Shown here: positions 15,926 through 25,287 of the stretch, piece by piece
Position numbering within the stretch: the stretch's first letter is position 1
How the letters are laid out: every line of letters starts with the position of its first letter
Assembly (NCBI RefSeq): GCF_009068765.1
Contig: NZ_CP035534.1
Span: 1,674,001 to 1,738,000 of the forward strand
Direction of reading: 5' to 3'
DNA: 64,000 nt
Source: Sulfurimonas hydrogeniphila
Lineage (GTDB): Bacteria; Campylobacterota; Campylobacteria; Campylobacterales; Sulfurimonadaceae
Translations under genes and position numbers: made by a program
The notes under the pieces: model-generated
The model's database searches: none
What the model was told of the DNA's origin: nothing
The model's input: only the letters and a program-made list of their open reading frames with translations

Positions 15926-17867
15926 TCTCTCAACAAAGGTTGCCATCGGCACTTTCATCATTGCCACGGTCGGAATACTTGTGATTGTCTTTTTCTCTTT
16001 TTCTCTTATGATGCAGTATTCAAAAGAGAATTCCCTTGAACAACTCAACTTTGAGCTCAAACAAAACAAAGAAAGTATTCACAACGACATCCAACAGGTT
16101 GTTTATGATGCAAAAATCCTCTCAAAAAATGAAGATGTTACAGCATATTCGCGGGCATTTTACAATCCTTACAGTTATGATAAAAAAACAAACAGAACTT
16201 TAAAAGGAATAGAGTCTTCTCTTGAAAAAAACTTTATCGCTCTTTTATCGCACAACGATGCCTATTTCAACATCCGTCTTTTATATAAAACCGGTTGGGA
16301 ACTCCTTGTCACATATAAAGACAAAGAGGGTGTACATATTCAGAAAAAGAGTCTTTTACAAGACAAATCAGCAAAAAAATACTTTCAAGAAACAATAAAA
16401 CTCCATCCTGAAGAGGTTTCTGTCTCAGATATAACACTCAATGAAGAGTATGGACAGCTTTCCTATCCGCTTACGCCGACTATTCGCATCTCTTTACCAA
16501 TATATATTGACAAAAAACTCTTTGGTATGCTCATCATCAATGCAAATATCAATAAACTTTTTCGGGTGATTAAACAATATGATGACAAAAACAGCCCTAA
16601 AAACATCTATCTTGCAGACAAAAACAAATACTATATTTACAATAAGGACCAAAGCAAAACATTCGGATATGTGTTTGGGCACAAAGACTACAGGCTTGAT
16701 TATGATTTTGATCTGAGTAAACAGAGTTATTATAAAGACGATATATTGTTTACCTATACAACACTTCACTATACAAAAGATAAATTCATATATATTGCAC
16801 TGACATCTACAAGCAGTTTTTTACAAAAAGACTATAAAAAATTTATTCACTCACTCACACTTTATAGTTTGCTAGTCTCCTTGCTTATTGCTTTGATCTC
16901 ACTTATACTTGTCCGTTGGCTTATCACACCACTCAGTAAAATCACCCAGGCTGCAAAAGCCATTGCCGATGATACGTCAAAAAACAACATTGACTTCAAT
17001 ACTATTCATACGCATGATGAAATCGAAGAGTTGGCAGACTCTCTGCAGATTATGCTTCAAAAGTTAGAAGAGTCAAAAAAAGATGTCGAGAAAAAAGTCA
17101 AAGAACGCACAGAAGAACTTAACAAACTCAATGAAACACTCGAACAACTGGTGAAAGAAAAAACAAATGAAAATATCAAACAGCTTGAAACACTTCAACA
17201 GCAGAGTAAACTTGCCTCCATGGGAGAGATGATAGGCGCCATTGCCCATCAGTGGAGGCAACCGCTTAACGAGATAAGCATAGCCGTCCAAAATCTCAAA
17301 TATGATTATGAAGACGGATTAATTACAAAAGAGTACCTTGATGACTTCATAAAATCAACAAAAAAAGTAATTCAGTTTATGTCCGATACCATTGACGATT
17401 TTAGAAATTTCTACCGGGTTGACAAAACACAGGAACGCTTTAGTGTAAAAGAAGCGGTACAAAGAGTTCTCTCTATTCAAACAGCGCAACTGCAAAACAA
17501 CAACATCAAAGTTACACTCCTTGGTGAAGATTTTGAAACAATCGGGTACAAAAATGAACTGCAGCAGGTTATTTTAAACCTTATAAACAATGCAAAAGAT
17601 GTTTTGCTTGAAAGAAATATCAGTGACGCTAAAATTACAATTATTTTAAAGAATCATACAGTAATAGTACGTGATAATGGTGGGGGAATCACTCCAGAGG
17701 TTATAGACAGGATTTTTGAGCCCTACTTTACGACAAAAGAACAGGGCAAAGGAACAGGAATGGGTCTGTATATGTCTAAAATGATGATTGAAGAAAATAT
17801 GAACGCAAAACTGAGCGTAAAAAACACCGGCGAAGGTGCAGAATTTAGGATAGACTTTGATGAGTAA
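15915..17867 (+). CDS. Two-TM sensor histidine kinase with periplasmic sensor
   Basis: This 650-residue kinase has TM1 at about residues 9-33, a periplasmic region of about 280 residues that looks like a double-Cache sensor, TM2 at about 318-340, a HAMP segment (RWLITPLSKITQAAKAIADD), a long coiled coil (about 385-435) and a kinase core. The H-box is GAIAHQWRQPLNEIS, the N-box ILNLINNAKDVL, and the G-boxes RDNGGGI and GTGMGLYMSK. The AHQWRQPL form is common in Campylobacterota. It sits between the repeat protein and the regulator with overlaps at both ends, so all three should be made together. Confidence 0.93.
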   Translation: MRISLSTKVAIGTFIIATVGILVIVFFSFSLMMQYSKENSLEQLNFELKQNKESIHNDIQQVVYDAKILSKNEDVTAYSRAFYNPYSYDKKTNRTLKGIESSLEKNFIALLSHNDAYFNIRLLYKTGWELLVTYKDKEGVHIQKKSLLQDKSAKKYFQETIKLHPEEVSVSDITLNEEYGQLSYPLTPTIRISLPIYIDKKLFGMLIINANINKLFRVIKQYDDKNSPKNIYLADKNKYYIYNKDQSKTFGYVFGHKDYRLDYDFDLSKQSYYKDDILFTYTTLHYTKDKFIYIALTSTSSFLQKDYKKFIHSLTLYSLLVSLLIALISLILVRWLITPLSKITQAAKAIADDTSKNNIDFNTIHTHDEIEELADSLQIMLQKLEESKKDVEKKVKERTEELNKLNETLEQLVKEKTNENIKQLETLQQQSKLASMGEMIGAIAHQWRQPLNEISIAVQNLKYDYEDGLITKEYLDDFIKSTKKVIQFMSDTIDDFRNFYRVDKTQERFSVKEAVQRVLSIQTAQLQNNNIKVTLLGEDFETIGYKNELQQVILNLINNAKDVLLERNISDAKITIILKNHTVIVRDNGGGITPEVIDRIFEPYFTTKEQGKGTGMGLYMSKMMIEENMNAKLSVKNTGEGAEFRIDFDE

Positions 17868-19131
17868 GAATGATATTGCTATATTGTATGTGGAAGATGA
17901 AGTACATGTAAGAGAGATGCTCTCACGCTTTTTGCAGCGTTTTTGCACTAAGCTTTATATTGCAAAAGATGGAGAAGAGGGGCTGTCTTTGTACAAAAAG
18001 CACCATCCGGATATTGTTATTTCAGATATCCGTATGCCAAAAATGAGTGGACTCGAGATGGCTGAAGCCATCAAAAAAATCAATCCTTCCCAACTTATTA
18101 TGCTCATAACAGCCCACAATGACAGTGAATTTTTACACAAAGCCATTAACCTTGGAATAGACGGCTACATTCTCAAACCGGTAGATTTGGATGCTGTGAA
18201 TGAAAAATTAAAAACTCTTATACAACGCATACAAAACGAAAGAGCGGCACAGCAGCTCAAAGAGAGCGAAGAGAAACTAAAGCTTCTTTCACAGGCTGTG
18301 GAACAGATGCATGAAATGGTACAGATTACAGATGTTGACGGAAAAATCATTTATGTAAATCCTGCGGCAACCGAGAATACGCAATATGAAGAGAATGAAC
18401 TTGTAGGAAAAAGCAACCGTATACTCAAATCAGGAGAACATTCAAAAAAGTTTTATGATAATCTATGGAAAACTGTTTCAGAGGGAAAAACCTATCAAAA
18501 TACTTTTATCAACAAAAGAAAAGACGGAAGTCTGTACTATGATGAAAAAATCATCTCTCCCATAAAAGACAAAGATGGAAAGGTGCGCTACTTTGTCTCC
18601 ACAAGCCGTGATATAACACAACGGATTGCTCTGGAAAAAGAACTTCAAAAACTTGCAACCAAAGATGCGCTTACAGGTCTGTATAATCGCTATAAAATGT
18701 CAACACTTATAGAAGATGAAATAAAAAGAACAAAACGCTACGGTGAAGTTTTCAGTCTTCTTATGCTTGACATAGACAAATTTAAGAATGTCAATGACAC
18801 CTATGGACATGATGTGGGCGATTATGTTTTGCAGGAGTTGAGTCGTATTGTTTTGCAAACCATAAGAAAAACGGACAGTTTCGGGCGATGGGGCGGTGAA
18901 GAGTTTATGCTGCTGACCCCCCATACAAATACACAACAGGCTATGGAACTTGCCCAAAAAATACGTAAAGGTGTAGAAGAACATCCTTTTAAACATGTAA
19001 AAAAAATCACAGTAAGTATTGGCGTTACAGAGTACATAAACGGAGAAAAGGAAACATCACTCTTAAAACGCGCTGATCAGGCTTTATACGAGGCAAAAGC
19101 TTCCGGGCGCAACCGGGTAGTCTTTTTTTAA
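17860..19131 (+). CDS. Response regulator with PAS and GGDEF domains
   Basis: About 423 residues. A receiver domain (1-120; VEDE, phospho-Asp in DIVISDIRMP, Lys in ILKPVD) is followed by a short coiled coil, a PAS domain (about 145-255; ITDVDGKIIYVNPAAT) with its PAC tail, and a GGDEF domain (about 265-423) with the intact active site GRWGGEEF. It is predicted to make cyclic di-GMP when phosphorylated by the upstream kinase. ATG at 17860 is preferred to the TTG at 17857; the gene overlaps the kinase stop by eight bases. No EAL domain is present. Confidence 0.93.
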   Translation: MSKNDIAILYVEDEVHVREMLSRFLQRFCTKLYIAKDGEEGLSLYKKHHPDIVISDIRMPKMSGLEMAEAIKKINPSQLIMLITAHNDSEFLHKAINLGIDGYILKPVDLDAVNEKLKTLIQRIQNERAAQQLKESEEKLKLLSQAVEQMHEMVQITDVDGKIIYVNPAATENTQYEENELVGKSNRILKSGEHSKKFYDNLWKTVSEGKTYQNTFINKRKDGSLYYDEKIISPIKDKDGKVRYFVSTSRDITQRIALEKELQKLATKDALTGLYNRYKMSTLIEDEIKRTKRYGEVFSLLMLDIDKFKNVNDTYGHDVGDYVLQELSRIVLQTIRKTDSFGRWGGEEFMLLTPHTNTQQAMELAQKIRKGVEEHPFKHVKKITVSIGVTEYINGEKETSLLKRADQALYEAKASGRNRVVFF

Positions 19132-19143
19132 CCATATTTTAGA

Positions 19144-19149
19144 TATAAT
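19144..19149 (+). promoter_or_regulatory. -10 box of ABC-F gene
   Basis: TATAAT is 30 bases before the ATG at 19179, in the only gap between this gene and the preceding operon. Confidence 0.5.
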
Positions 19150-19178
19150 CGCGAAAAATATTAACTAGGCTAAACAAT

Positions 19179-20786
19179 ATGGTAACAGTACAAAACTTAA
19201 CAATGCGCTTTGGAAACAGAGTGCTTTTTCAAGACATAAACTTAAAACTAGACCGTCACAAAAGATACGGTCTTATCGGAGCAAACGGAGCCGGTAAAAC
19301 AACATTTTTGAAAATTCTTTCAGGTCAAATCAATGAATATGACGGGGAAGTCATCATTCCAAAACAAAACAAAGTCGGCGTTTTGGGACAAAACCAGTAT
19401 GCTTATGAAGACTTTACAATTATGGATGCTGTTTTATACGGAAACAGACGCTTGTATGATGCTATCAAAGAAAAAGAAGAAATTTATATGTCCGGTGATT
19501 TTGAAGACGATGCTGTCAACAACCGTCTTGCTGAACTTGAAACTATCTGTGTGGAAGAAGACCCGACCTATGAATACGATGTAAACATTGCAAAAATTCT
19601 GGAAAATGTCGGAATTGCGGCTGAAAAGCACAATGAACTGATGAGCACACTTGACTCTGCTGACAAATTCAAAGTTCTTTTGGCGCAGGTTTTATATCCA
19701 AAGCCTGATGTATTGTTTTTGGATGAACCGACCAACAACCTTGATATTGAAACAATCAGTTGGCTTGAAAACGAACTCAAAAGACATGAGGGAACGATGG
19801 TTGTCATCTCGCATGACAGACATTTTCTCAATGCAGTAGTCACAAACATTCTTGATGTTGATTACCAGAAAATCCGAGAGTTTACCGGCACCTATGACGA
19901 CTGGTATATTGCGGCAAATGTCATGGCAAAACAGATGGAACTCGACAATGCAAAAAAACTCAAAGAAAAAGAGCAGCTAGAAGCTTTTGTTCGTCGATTC
20001 AGCGCCAATGCATCAAAAGCAAAACAGGCAACTTCAAGACAAAAACAGCTTGAAAAATTAAATATAGAAGAGATTAAACCGTCATCCCGCCGTGATCCTT
20101 CTATCGTTTTCAAACCAAAAAGAGTCATGGGAGACGAAGCCTTAAATGTTGAGCATATCTGTCATTCATACGGAGACAATGAAGTCTTAAAAGATGTTAC
20201 TTTTAAAGTAAATCCGGGTGAAAAAATCGCCATTATCGGTGGCAACGGTGTAGGAAAAACAACACTTGTAAAAATAATTATGGAAGAGCTCAAACCAAGC
20301 TGTGGCGGTACTGTAACCTGGGGAGCAACAATTGAATCTTCCTACTTTCCACAGGATACAGCGGATATTATCAAAGGCGACGGCACACTTTATGACTGGC
20401 TGCGTGCCTTTGATCCTAAACGGGAAATATCAGAAATCAGAAACTGTCTCGGAAGAATGCTTTTTAACGGAGAGCAGCAGGAGAAAAATGTCGAAGCGAT
20501 TTCGGGGGGAGAAAAACACCGAATGATGCTTAGTAAGATGATGCTTGAGGGTGGTAACTTCCTTGTGCTTGATGAACCGACCAACCACCTTGATCTTGAA
20601 GCGATTGTTGCCCTTGGTGAAGCACTGCATGAGTTTAAGGGCAATGTTATCTGTGTCTCGCATGACCGTGAACTTCTTGACGCTTTTGCCACACGCATCA
20701 TAGAACTGCATGATGATCATACCTATACCGACTTTCAGGGAAGCTATGAAGAGTTTGCTGCTGCCAAAGAAGCCGGAACACTCTGA
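19179..20786 (+). CDS. ABC-F family ATPase, YbiT-like
   Basis: The 535-residue soluble protein has two ATP-binding cassettes in tandem and no membrane segments. Walker A motifs are GANGAGKTT and GGNGVGKTT; Walker B regions are VLFLDEPTNNLD and LVLDEPTNHLD. The second signature, ISGGEKHRMML, is canonical, while the first (STLDSADKFKVLLAQ) is degenerate. The region between the cassettes holds the charged linker helices typical of ABC-F ribosome-binding proteins. The N-terminal VTVQNLTMRFGNRVLFQDI is closest to YbiT. Its probable role is tuning translation at the ribosome. The next gene starts two bases after its stop. Confidence 0.93.
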   Translation: MVTVQNLTMRFGNRVLFQDINLKLDRHKRYGLIGANGAGKTTFLKILSGQINEYDGEVIIPKQNKVGVLGQNQYAYEDFTIMDAVLYGNRRLYDAIKEKEEIYMSGDFEDDAVNNRLAELETICVEEDPTYEYDVNIAKILENVGIAAEKHNELMSTLDSADKFKVLLAQVLYPKPDVLFLDEPTNNLDIETISWLENELKRHEGTMVVISHDRHFLNAVVTNILDVDYQKIREFTGTYDDWYIAANVMAKQMELDNAKKLKEKEQLEAFVRRFSANASKAKQATSRQKQLEKLNIEEIKPSSRRDPSIVFKPKRVMGDEALNVEHICHSYGDNEVLKDVTFKVNPGEKIAIIGGNGVGKTTLVKIIMEELKPSCGGTVTWGATIESSYFPQDTADIIKGDGTLYDWLRAFDPKREISEIRNCLGRMLFNGEQQEKNVEAISGGEKHRMMLSKMMLEGGNFLVLDEPTNHLDLEAIVALGEALHEFKGNVICVSHDRELLDAFATRIIELHDDHTYTDFQGSYEEFAAAKEAGTL

Positions 20787-20788
20787 AA

Positions 20789-21637
20789 ATGAAAAAATAC
20801 GAAGAGTATTTGGGTCTTGGAATCGCCGGCAATTTTGCCCTGCACCTTGCCCAGGCCGGAGAGCTTGAAGAGTTCAGAAATATTGTAACAGAGGATGAGG
20901 CCGCGCCAAAAGGGCTTTTTCCTTTCTACCTGCCCTGTGAAAAAAAGAAAGAGACTTCTCGTCCGAGTGAGATACTTTTCACCTATCCGCTTTCTTCTGC
21001 ACTGATACAACTGCCAAAAGAAGATGTCCATGTCCAGGCAGAACCCGAAGTTGGACTTTTGTGTGAACTGACCTATCAAAACGGACAAATCACGGCTATT
21101 GAACCAACATATTTCGGTGCATATAACGACTGCTCTATTCGTGTCAGCGGTGCCAAAAAAATCAGTGACAAAAAAAACTGGGGACAAAACTCCAAGGGAT
21201 TTGCTTCGCAACTCATTTCAATTGACAAATTTGAAGAGGGCGGCGTAATGGATGACTTCAGCATCTGCAGTTTTTTACGTCGCAATGATGCCTTGCATCC
21301 CTATGGCGAAAATGCAACACTAACCGGTTACAGCTACTTTTATGAAAAACTCACACAATGGATATGCAAACAGATAAATACCCAAAAAGATTTTGGACCG
21401 CTGGAAGATTTAAAAAGTTATACAGTTACATGTAACTACCCCAAAAAAGCGCTTATCAGCATAGGAGCTACACGATATACGCCCTATGGAGAAACTACTT
21501 TTTTACAAAAAGGGGATGAAATATTTGTTGTTCTTTATAATCACAAAACTTACTCCCTGCGCGATGTCACAGATACGCTTCATGATAAGAATTACACACA
21601 AGAACAGATGAGTATTTTGGCACAGAGCGTTTGCTGA
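20789..21637 (+). CDS. Conserved protein, DUF5718-like
   Basis: The 282-residue soluble protein starts KKYEEYLGLGIAGNFALHL and contains PEVGLLCEL and the NWGQNSKGF segment. I associate this pattern with DUF5718, a family of unknown function found in this phylum. The EPEVG and late DDFSICSFLRRND layout faintly recalls fumarylacetoacetate-hydrolase folds, but catalytic residues cannot be assigned. It starts two bases after the ABC-F gene and overlaps the next gene at TGATG. Confidence 0.65.
   Translation: MKKYEEYLGLGIAGNFALHLAQAGELEEFRNIVTEDEAAPKGLFPFYLPCEKKKETSRPSEILFTYPLSSALIQLPKEDVHVQAEPEVGLLCELTYQNGQITAIEPTYFGAYNDCSIRVSGAKKISDKKNWGQNSKGFASQLISIDKFEEGGVMDDFSICSFLRRNDALHPYGENATLTGYSYFYEKLTQWICKQINTQKDFGPLEDLKSYTVTCNYPKKALISIGATRYTPYGETTFLQKGDEIFVVLYNHKTYSLRDVTDTLHDKNYTQEQMSILAQSVC
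21426..21435. repeat. TTACATGTAA palindrome (6 of 16)
   Basis: In the DUF5718-like gene, extended to GTTACATGTAAC, read as Val-Thr-Cys-Asn. Confidence 0.8.
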
Positions 21638-21852
21638 TGAAAACAGGTATTTATGAACACTACAAAGGCAAAAGGTATCAAGTGATTGATACCGTAAGGC
21701 ACTCTGAAACAGAAGAGCTTATGGTTCTTTATCGCGCCCTGTATGGAGACGAAGGACTCTGGGTACGGCCTTACAGTATGTTTTTTGAAACTGTATCTGT
21801 CAATGGCTGTATGCAACCACGATTTCGCTATCTTGGAGAAAAAAATGAGTAG
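21637..21852 (+). CDS. DUF1653 family protein
   Basis: A 71-residue protein matching DUF1653: it starts with GIYEHYKGKRYQVIDTVRHSE and has YRALYGDEGLWVRP and a C-terminal PRFRYLG. Function is unknown; the fold is a small beta barrel by family knowledge. ATG at 21637 overlaps the previous stop as TGATG, and the end overlaps the SUI1 gene by eight bases. Confidence 0.85.
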   Translation: MKTGIYEHYKGKRYQVIDTVRHSETEELMVLYRALYGDEGLWVRPYSMFFETVSVNGCMQPRFRYLGEKNE

Positions 21853-22192
21853 AGGGAAAAAACTCGACATCTTTATCGGTGCGAGTATAGATGATGACAG
21901 CTGGGCTGAAGTTCATAATCCCGGCCCTCCAAAAACTTCAAACATTACGGAAGAACCCGCGAAACATTTTTTACTTTTTAAAAAAGAAAAACGCAGAGGC
22001 AAAACAGTTACACTGGTTGGAGAATTTCACAGACCAAAAAATGAACTGGCACTCCTCTTAAAATTACTGAAAAAAAAGCTTGGTTGCGGAGGCACTCTTA
22101 AAGAAAACTGGATGGAATTTCAGGGAGATATAAAAGAAAAGCTTCGCCCGCTTTTAACTGAAGAAAAATTTCGTTTCAAAAACGGACACTAG
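21845..22192 (+). CDS. SUI1/eIF1-like translation factor, YciH type
   Basis: About 115 residues. The C-terminal half is the SUI1 domain, running from VTLVGEF through LLKLLKKKLGCGGTLKENW to DIKEKLRPLL. Bacterial members (YciH) are proposed to affect start-site fidelity. An in-frame extension upstream to 21743 is rejected, because it runs antisense-free but frame-shifted through DUF1653. ATG at 21845 lies within the end of DUF1653. Its stop overlaps the convergent diguanylate cyclase stop by four bases. Confidence 0.88.
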   Translation: MSRGKKLDIFIGASIDDDSWAEVHNPGPPKTSNITEEPAKHFLLFKKEKRRGKTVTLVGEFHRPKNELALLLKLLKKKLGCGGTLKENWMEFQGDIKEKLRPLLTEEKFRFKNGH

Positions 22193-23424
22193 GCAATTTT
22201 TGCCTTTGAGGCATTGGATGTGATTATATACCTGTCTCTTCCGGCCTCTTTTGCTTCATAAAGCATTTCATCAGACCGTGAAATCAACACATCTTCATCC
22301 AGCGCTTCATCTGCTACACAACAAACGACTCCAATAGAGAGTGTAAGATACTCATGTACTTTTGAAGCTTCATGTTTTATTTCAAGGCCTCTTACAGCAT
22401 TGCAGATTTCCCGGGCAATATTTGCACTGTTTGTCTCACTCGTATCACTCATAAGTACTCCAAACTCTTCACCGCCAAGTCTAAAAACATAGTCTCCCGG
22501 TCGTTTGAGTGTCTCTTTTAAAACTTTTGCAACACTTTTAAGTGCTTCATCTCCTGCCAGATGTCCATAAGTGTCATTATATTGTTTAAAATAGTCAATA
22601 TCAAGCATCATAAATGTAATATAGGCTTTATTTCGTTTTGCACGTTTGACTTCTCTTTCATAAATGAAATTAAAATATCTTCTGTTGTGAAGATTTGTCA
22701 AAGAATCTGTATAAGAGGCATTTTCAAGCTTTTTATTGGCAAGTTTAAGTTTCTTCGCTGCAATTTCAAGTCTTGTCTGATCTTTTTGAATACTCTCAAA
22801 TACATAAAAAAGAATTATCAGCAGTCCCACAATAATAAGTCCGAGTGAAGTACCAATTTTTAGCAAAATTGAATCATAGGTATATAAAAACTTCTTTCTC
22901 TCATAATTCGCCATATTGACTTCATAATTGATCAGTTTTTCCAAAACATTATGAATTGTCTCAACTTTTTTTTCAAGTGTTGTTATTGATATATGCGCTA
23001 AATTTTTGGAAGCTTGCACGGCTTTTAGAACTTTGGAAAAATAATTATTGGCACGATTAATTTCCAAATCAGCATATTCGAGATAATACAATTCCTCTTC
23101 TGTCTTAAAATGAGACTTATAACTTTGCCATTTTTTATTGATATATTTTAAAGATGTGTCTATTTTAAAAGCTGCCTCACTGGGGCTGATTTCATCTCTA
23201 CGCACCTTGTAAACAGTAGCTGCCAGGTCGTAACTGTATGTTTTGACTATCTCATTCAATTCTGTTACAGGTATCAAAGAACCAAAGTACAAAGAATCCA
23301 TATTTTTTTTCATTGCATTGACATAGTTTGTCCCTATGAAGCCAAGAGCAAACAGGCCGACAGTAATCAAAAGAAAAAGAAAAAAAAGCTTGCTTCTAAG
23401 TTTAAGTGCTTCGATAAACTGCAT
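22189..23424 (-). CDS. Membrane diguanylate cyclase
   Basis: About 411 residues. TM1 lies at about 12-33 and TM2 at about 190-210, enclosing a helical periplasmic domain of about 155 residues like a four-helix-bundle sensor. A GGDEF domain (about 245-405) follows, with active site RLGGEEFG and start TDSLTNLHNRRYF. It makes cyclic di-GMP. ATG at 23424 is chosen because GAAGGA lies seven bases upstream; a longer frame to 23490 lacks such a site. A REP remnant lies upstream. Confidence 0.92.
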   Translation of the reverse strand: MQFIEALKLRSKLFFLFLLITVGLFALGFIGTNYVNAMKKNMDSLYFGSLIPVTELNEIVKTYSYDLAATVYKVRRDEISPSEAAFKIDTSLKYINKKWQSYKSHFKTEEELYYLEYADLEINRANNYFSKVLKAVQASKNLAHISITTLEKKVETIHNVLEKLINYEVNMANYERKKFLYTYDSILLKIGTSLGLIIVGLLIILFYVFESIQKDQTRLEIAAKKLKLANKKLENASYTDSLTNLHNRRYFNFIYEREVKRAKRNKAYITFMMLDIDYFKQYNDTYGHLAGDEALKSVAKVLKETLKRPGDYVFRLGGEEFGVLMSDTSETNSANIAREICNAVRGLEIKHEASKVHEYLTLSIGVVCCVADEALDEDVLISRSDEMLYEAKEAGRDRYIITSNASKAKIA

Positions 23425-23490
23425 ATATATCCTTCTTTGATACAAATAATTAAGCATATTTTGTACCATAATCTTTATAGATATTGCCAT

Positions 23491-23508
23491 CCCGCACTGA
23501 AGTACCGA
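23491..23508. repeat. REP-like remnant
   Basis: CCCGCACTGAAGTACCGA joins the left arm of the GCGGG-type hairpin to the right arm of the TCGG-type, so it pairs imperfectly. It is followed by CTG and eight T. It lies between divergent genes. Confidence 0.55.
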
Positions 23509-23597
23509 CTGTTTTTTTTCTTGTTCTTCCCCCTCTTATATGTTAAAATTCCAAACAAATTTAAAAACTGACATTTTGTCATAAAAAAAGAGCAATC

Positions 23598-24029
23598 ATG
23601 AAAGCCCAGGCAATAAAAACAGACCGATATCTCAACAGACAACAGATAAAAGAGCATTTAAAAAATGTAGAGTACATCATTATGGCGGCACCTGCACCGG
23701 ATCATTTCAAACAGACACCCATACACTTTACACTCTTTTTAAATACAGAAGAAGCACTGCCAAAAGATATTCAGGATGCCGTACTGGAAAAATTTTTGCA
23801 GGAACATAAAATAGGCAAACCTGCAGAACTCATGAGTCAGCTTATGCCAGTGGGTTTTGCACTCAGCAAGGCACAAGACACCCCCATGCCTATGTTACTG
23901 GTAAAGCCGGAGGATCAAAAAAGTATTCCCTATACAGTAATGCATGTCATGGATTTCTTGGCAGATTCAGATGCCTTTGATGAAGCAAAAAAAGAGAATC
24001 TCACCGGCTGGAGTTACTCTTACGAGTAA
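23598..24029 (+). CDS. Conserved hypothetical cytoplasmic protein
   Basis: A 143-residue protein with no recognised family, signal peptide or membrane segment. It has a central run FTLFLNTEEALPKDIQDAVL and methionine-rich stretches. An AGAGCAA ribosome site precedes the ATG. Its 3' end overlaps the convergent pepP end by 29 bases, and upstream are a REP remnant and a small TGACA-TTT-TGTCA inverted repeat (23569-23581). Confidence 0.6.
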   Translation: MKAQAIKTDRYLNRQQIKEHLKNVEYIIMAAPAPDHFKQTPIHFTLFLNTEEALPKDIQDAVLEKFLQEHKIGKPAELMSQLMPVGFALSKAQDTPMPMLLVKPEDQKSIPYTVMHVMDFLADSDAFDEAKKENLTGWSYSYE

Positions 24030-25287
24030 TTTCCTCTATCTCTTTTGCAATATGTGAAGAGAGATTTTCACAGCCGTTTTTCGTAACTAAAATATTGTCT
24101 TCAATTCTTATGCCTGTACCTCTGTACTTTTTAGGAATACTTATATCTGCTGCATCAAGGTAAATACCGGGTTCTATGGTCATAACCATACCGGGTTGCA
24201 GCGGAATCTCTTTGCCGTTTGGTTTTTTATAGGGACATTCATCATGCACATCGAGCCCCATCCAGTGTCCGATACCGTGCGGATAATATTTTTTGTGTGC
24301 TTTTTCTTTTAGCAGTTTTTTGAGTTCTCCCTGCAATATTCCCAAATCTATCATTCCCTGACACAGCAACTCTTCGGATTTTTTCTGCAGTACACTTTTG
24401 AACACGCCAGGGAAAATCATCTTTATAATCTCTTTTTGTACATGTAAAACCATTTCATAGAGTTCTTTTTGTGCTTTTGTATAACTTCCGCTGACAGGAA
24501 TTGTGCGCGTTATATCACTTGCATAATACCGGTATTCACATCCGGCATCTATGAGTATCAGATCACCTTGCATCAATTTTTTATCGTTGTTTACATAATG
24601 CAAAGTATTGGCAGAGTTTCCACAGGCTACAATAGAGGTATAAGCATCGCTGTAGGCACCGTTTTTTTTAAAAATGTACTCTAAATTTGCCTGCAGTTCA
24701 TACTCATAATGCAGTTTCGCACTCAATTTCATCGCTTTATGATGTGCTTTTTTTGTAATATTGATAGCTTTTTTAATAAGCTTAATTTCAGATTTCGACT
24801 TTATGAGACGCATTTTTTCAATATATGTCGCCAGATTCTCATAACTTTGTATGCTTTTTTTAAAGCGTTTTAAGATTTTAACCTTTGCATATTCCAGTTT
24901 GAAATCATGATAGATATGTTTTTTATTTTCTGTAAACTCTTTAAGTTTTTCTTCAAACTCATCAATTTCAAAAACATCATCCACCATGAAAAGCTCTTTG
25001 GCTTTCTCTTTTCCCAGCCTTTTTCCATGCCAGAGTTCCTGCATTTTGTCTTTTTTGGCAACAAACAAAAAAGTGTGAAATTTTTTTGCATCTTTTACAA
25101 TAACCAAAGCAGAATTGTCTTCTGTGAAACCGCTCATATAGTAAAAATTACTGTTTTGTCGGTATGGATATTGTGTATCATTGGAACGTGTTTTTTGCTC
25201 TGCACTCAACAAGACAGCTACACTCAAAGGCTTCAGTTTACGTCCCAAACGTATTCTTCTTTGTTTGTACTCTTTTTCACTTATCAA
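24001..25287 (-). CDS. pepP: Xaa-Pro aminopeptidase, M24B family
   Basis: About 428 residues. This cytoplasmic metallopeptidase removes N-terminal residues before proline. It has an N-terminal creatinase-like domain (about 1-165) and a pita-bread catalytic domain with metal ligands in LIDAGCEYRYYASDITRT, HGIGHWMGLDVHDE, MTIEPGIYL and GIRIEDN. The start is probably TTG at 25287, with GGGAG eight bases upstream, which overlaps the preceding lipoprotein gene by 11 bases; a GTG at 25314 is the alternative. It is last in the long greA-to-pepP string. Confidence 0.93.
   Translation of the reverse strand: MISEKEYKQRRIRLGRKLKPLSVAVLLSAEQKTRSNDTQYPYRQNSNFYYMSGFTEDNSALVIVKDAKKFHTFLFVAKKDKMQELWHGKRLGKEKAKELFMVDDVFEIDEFEEKLKEFTENKKHIYHDFKLEYAKVKILKRFKKSIQSYENLATYIEKMRLIKSKSEIKLIKKAINITKKAHHKAMKLSAKLHYEYELQANLEYIFKKNGAYSDAYTSIVACGNSANTLHYVNNDKKLMQGDLILIDAGCEYRYYASDITRTIPVSGSYTKAQKELYEMVLHVQKEIIKMIFPGVFKSVLQKKSEELLCQGMIDLGILQGELKKLLKEKAHKKYYPHGIGHWMGLDVHDECPYKKPNGKEIPLQPGMVMTIEPGIYLDAADISIPKKYRGTGIRIEDNILVTKNGCENLSSHIAKEIEEITRKSNSSR

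Noticed and set aside
21743-21844. Longer start for the SUI1 gene
   Set aside because: This stretch overlaps the DUF1653 gene in another frame and reads as unstructured; the ATG at 21845 fits the family and the gene spacing.
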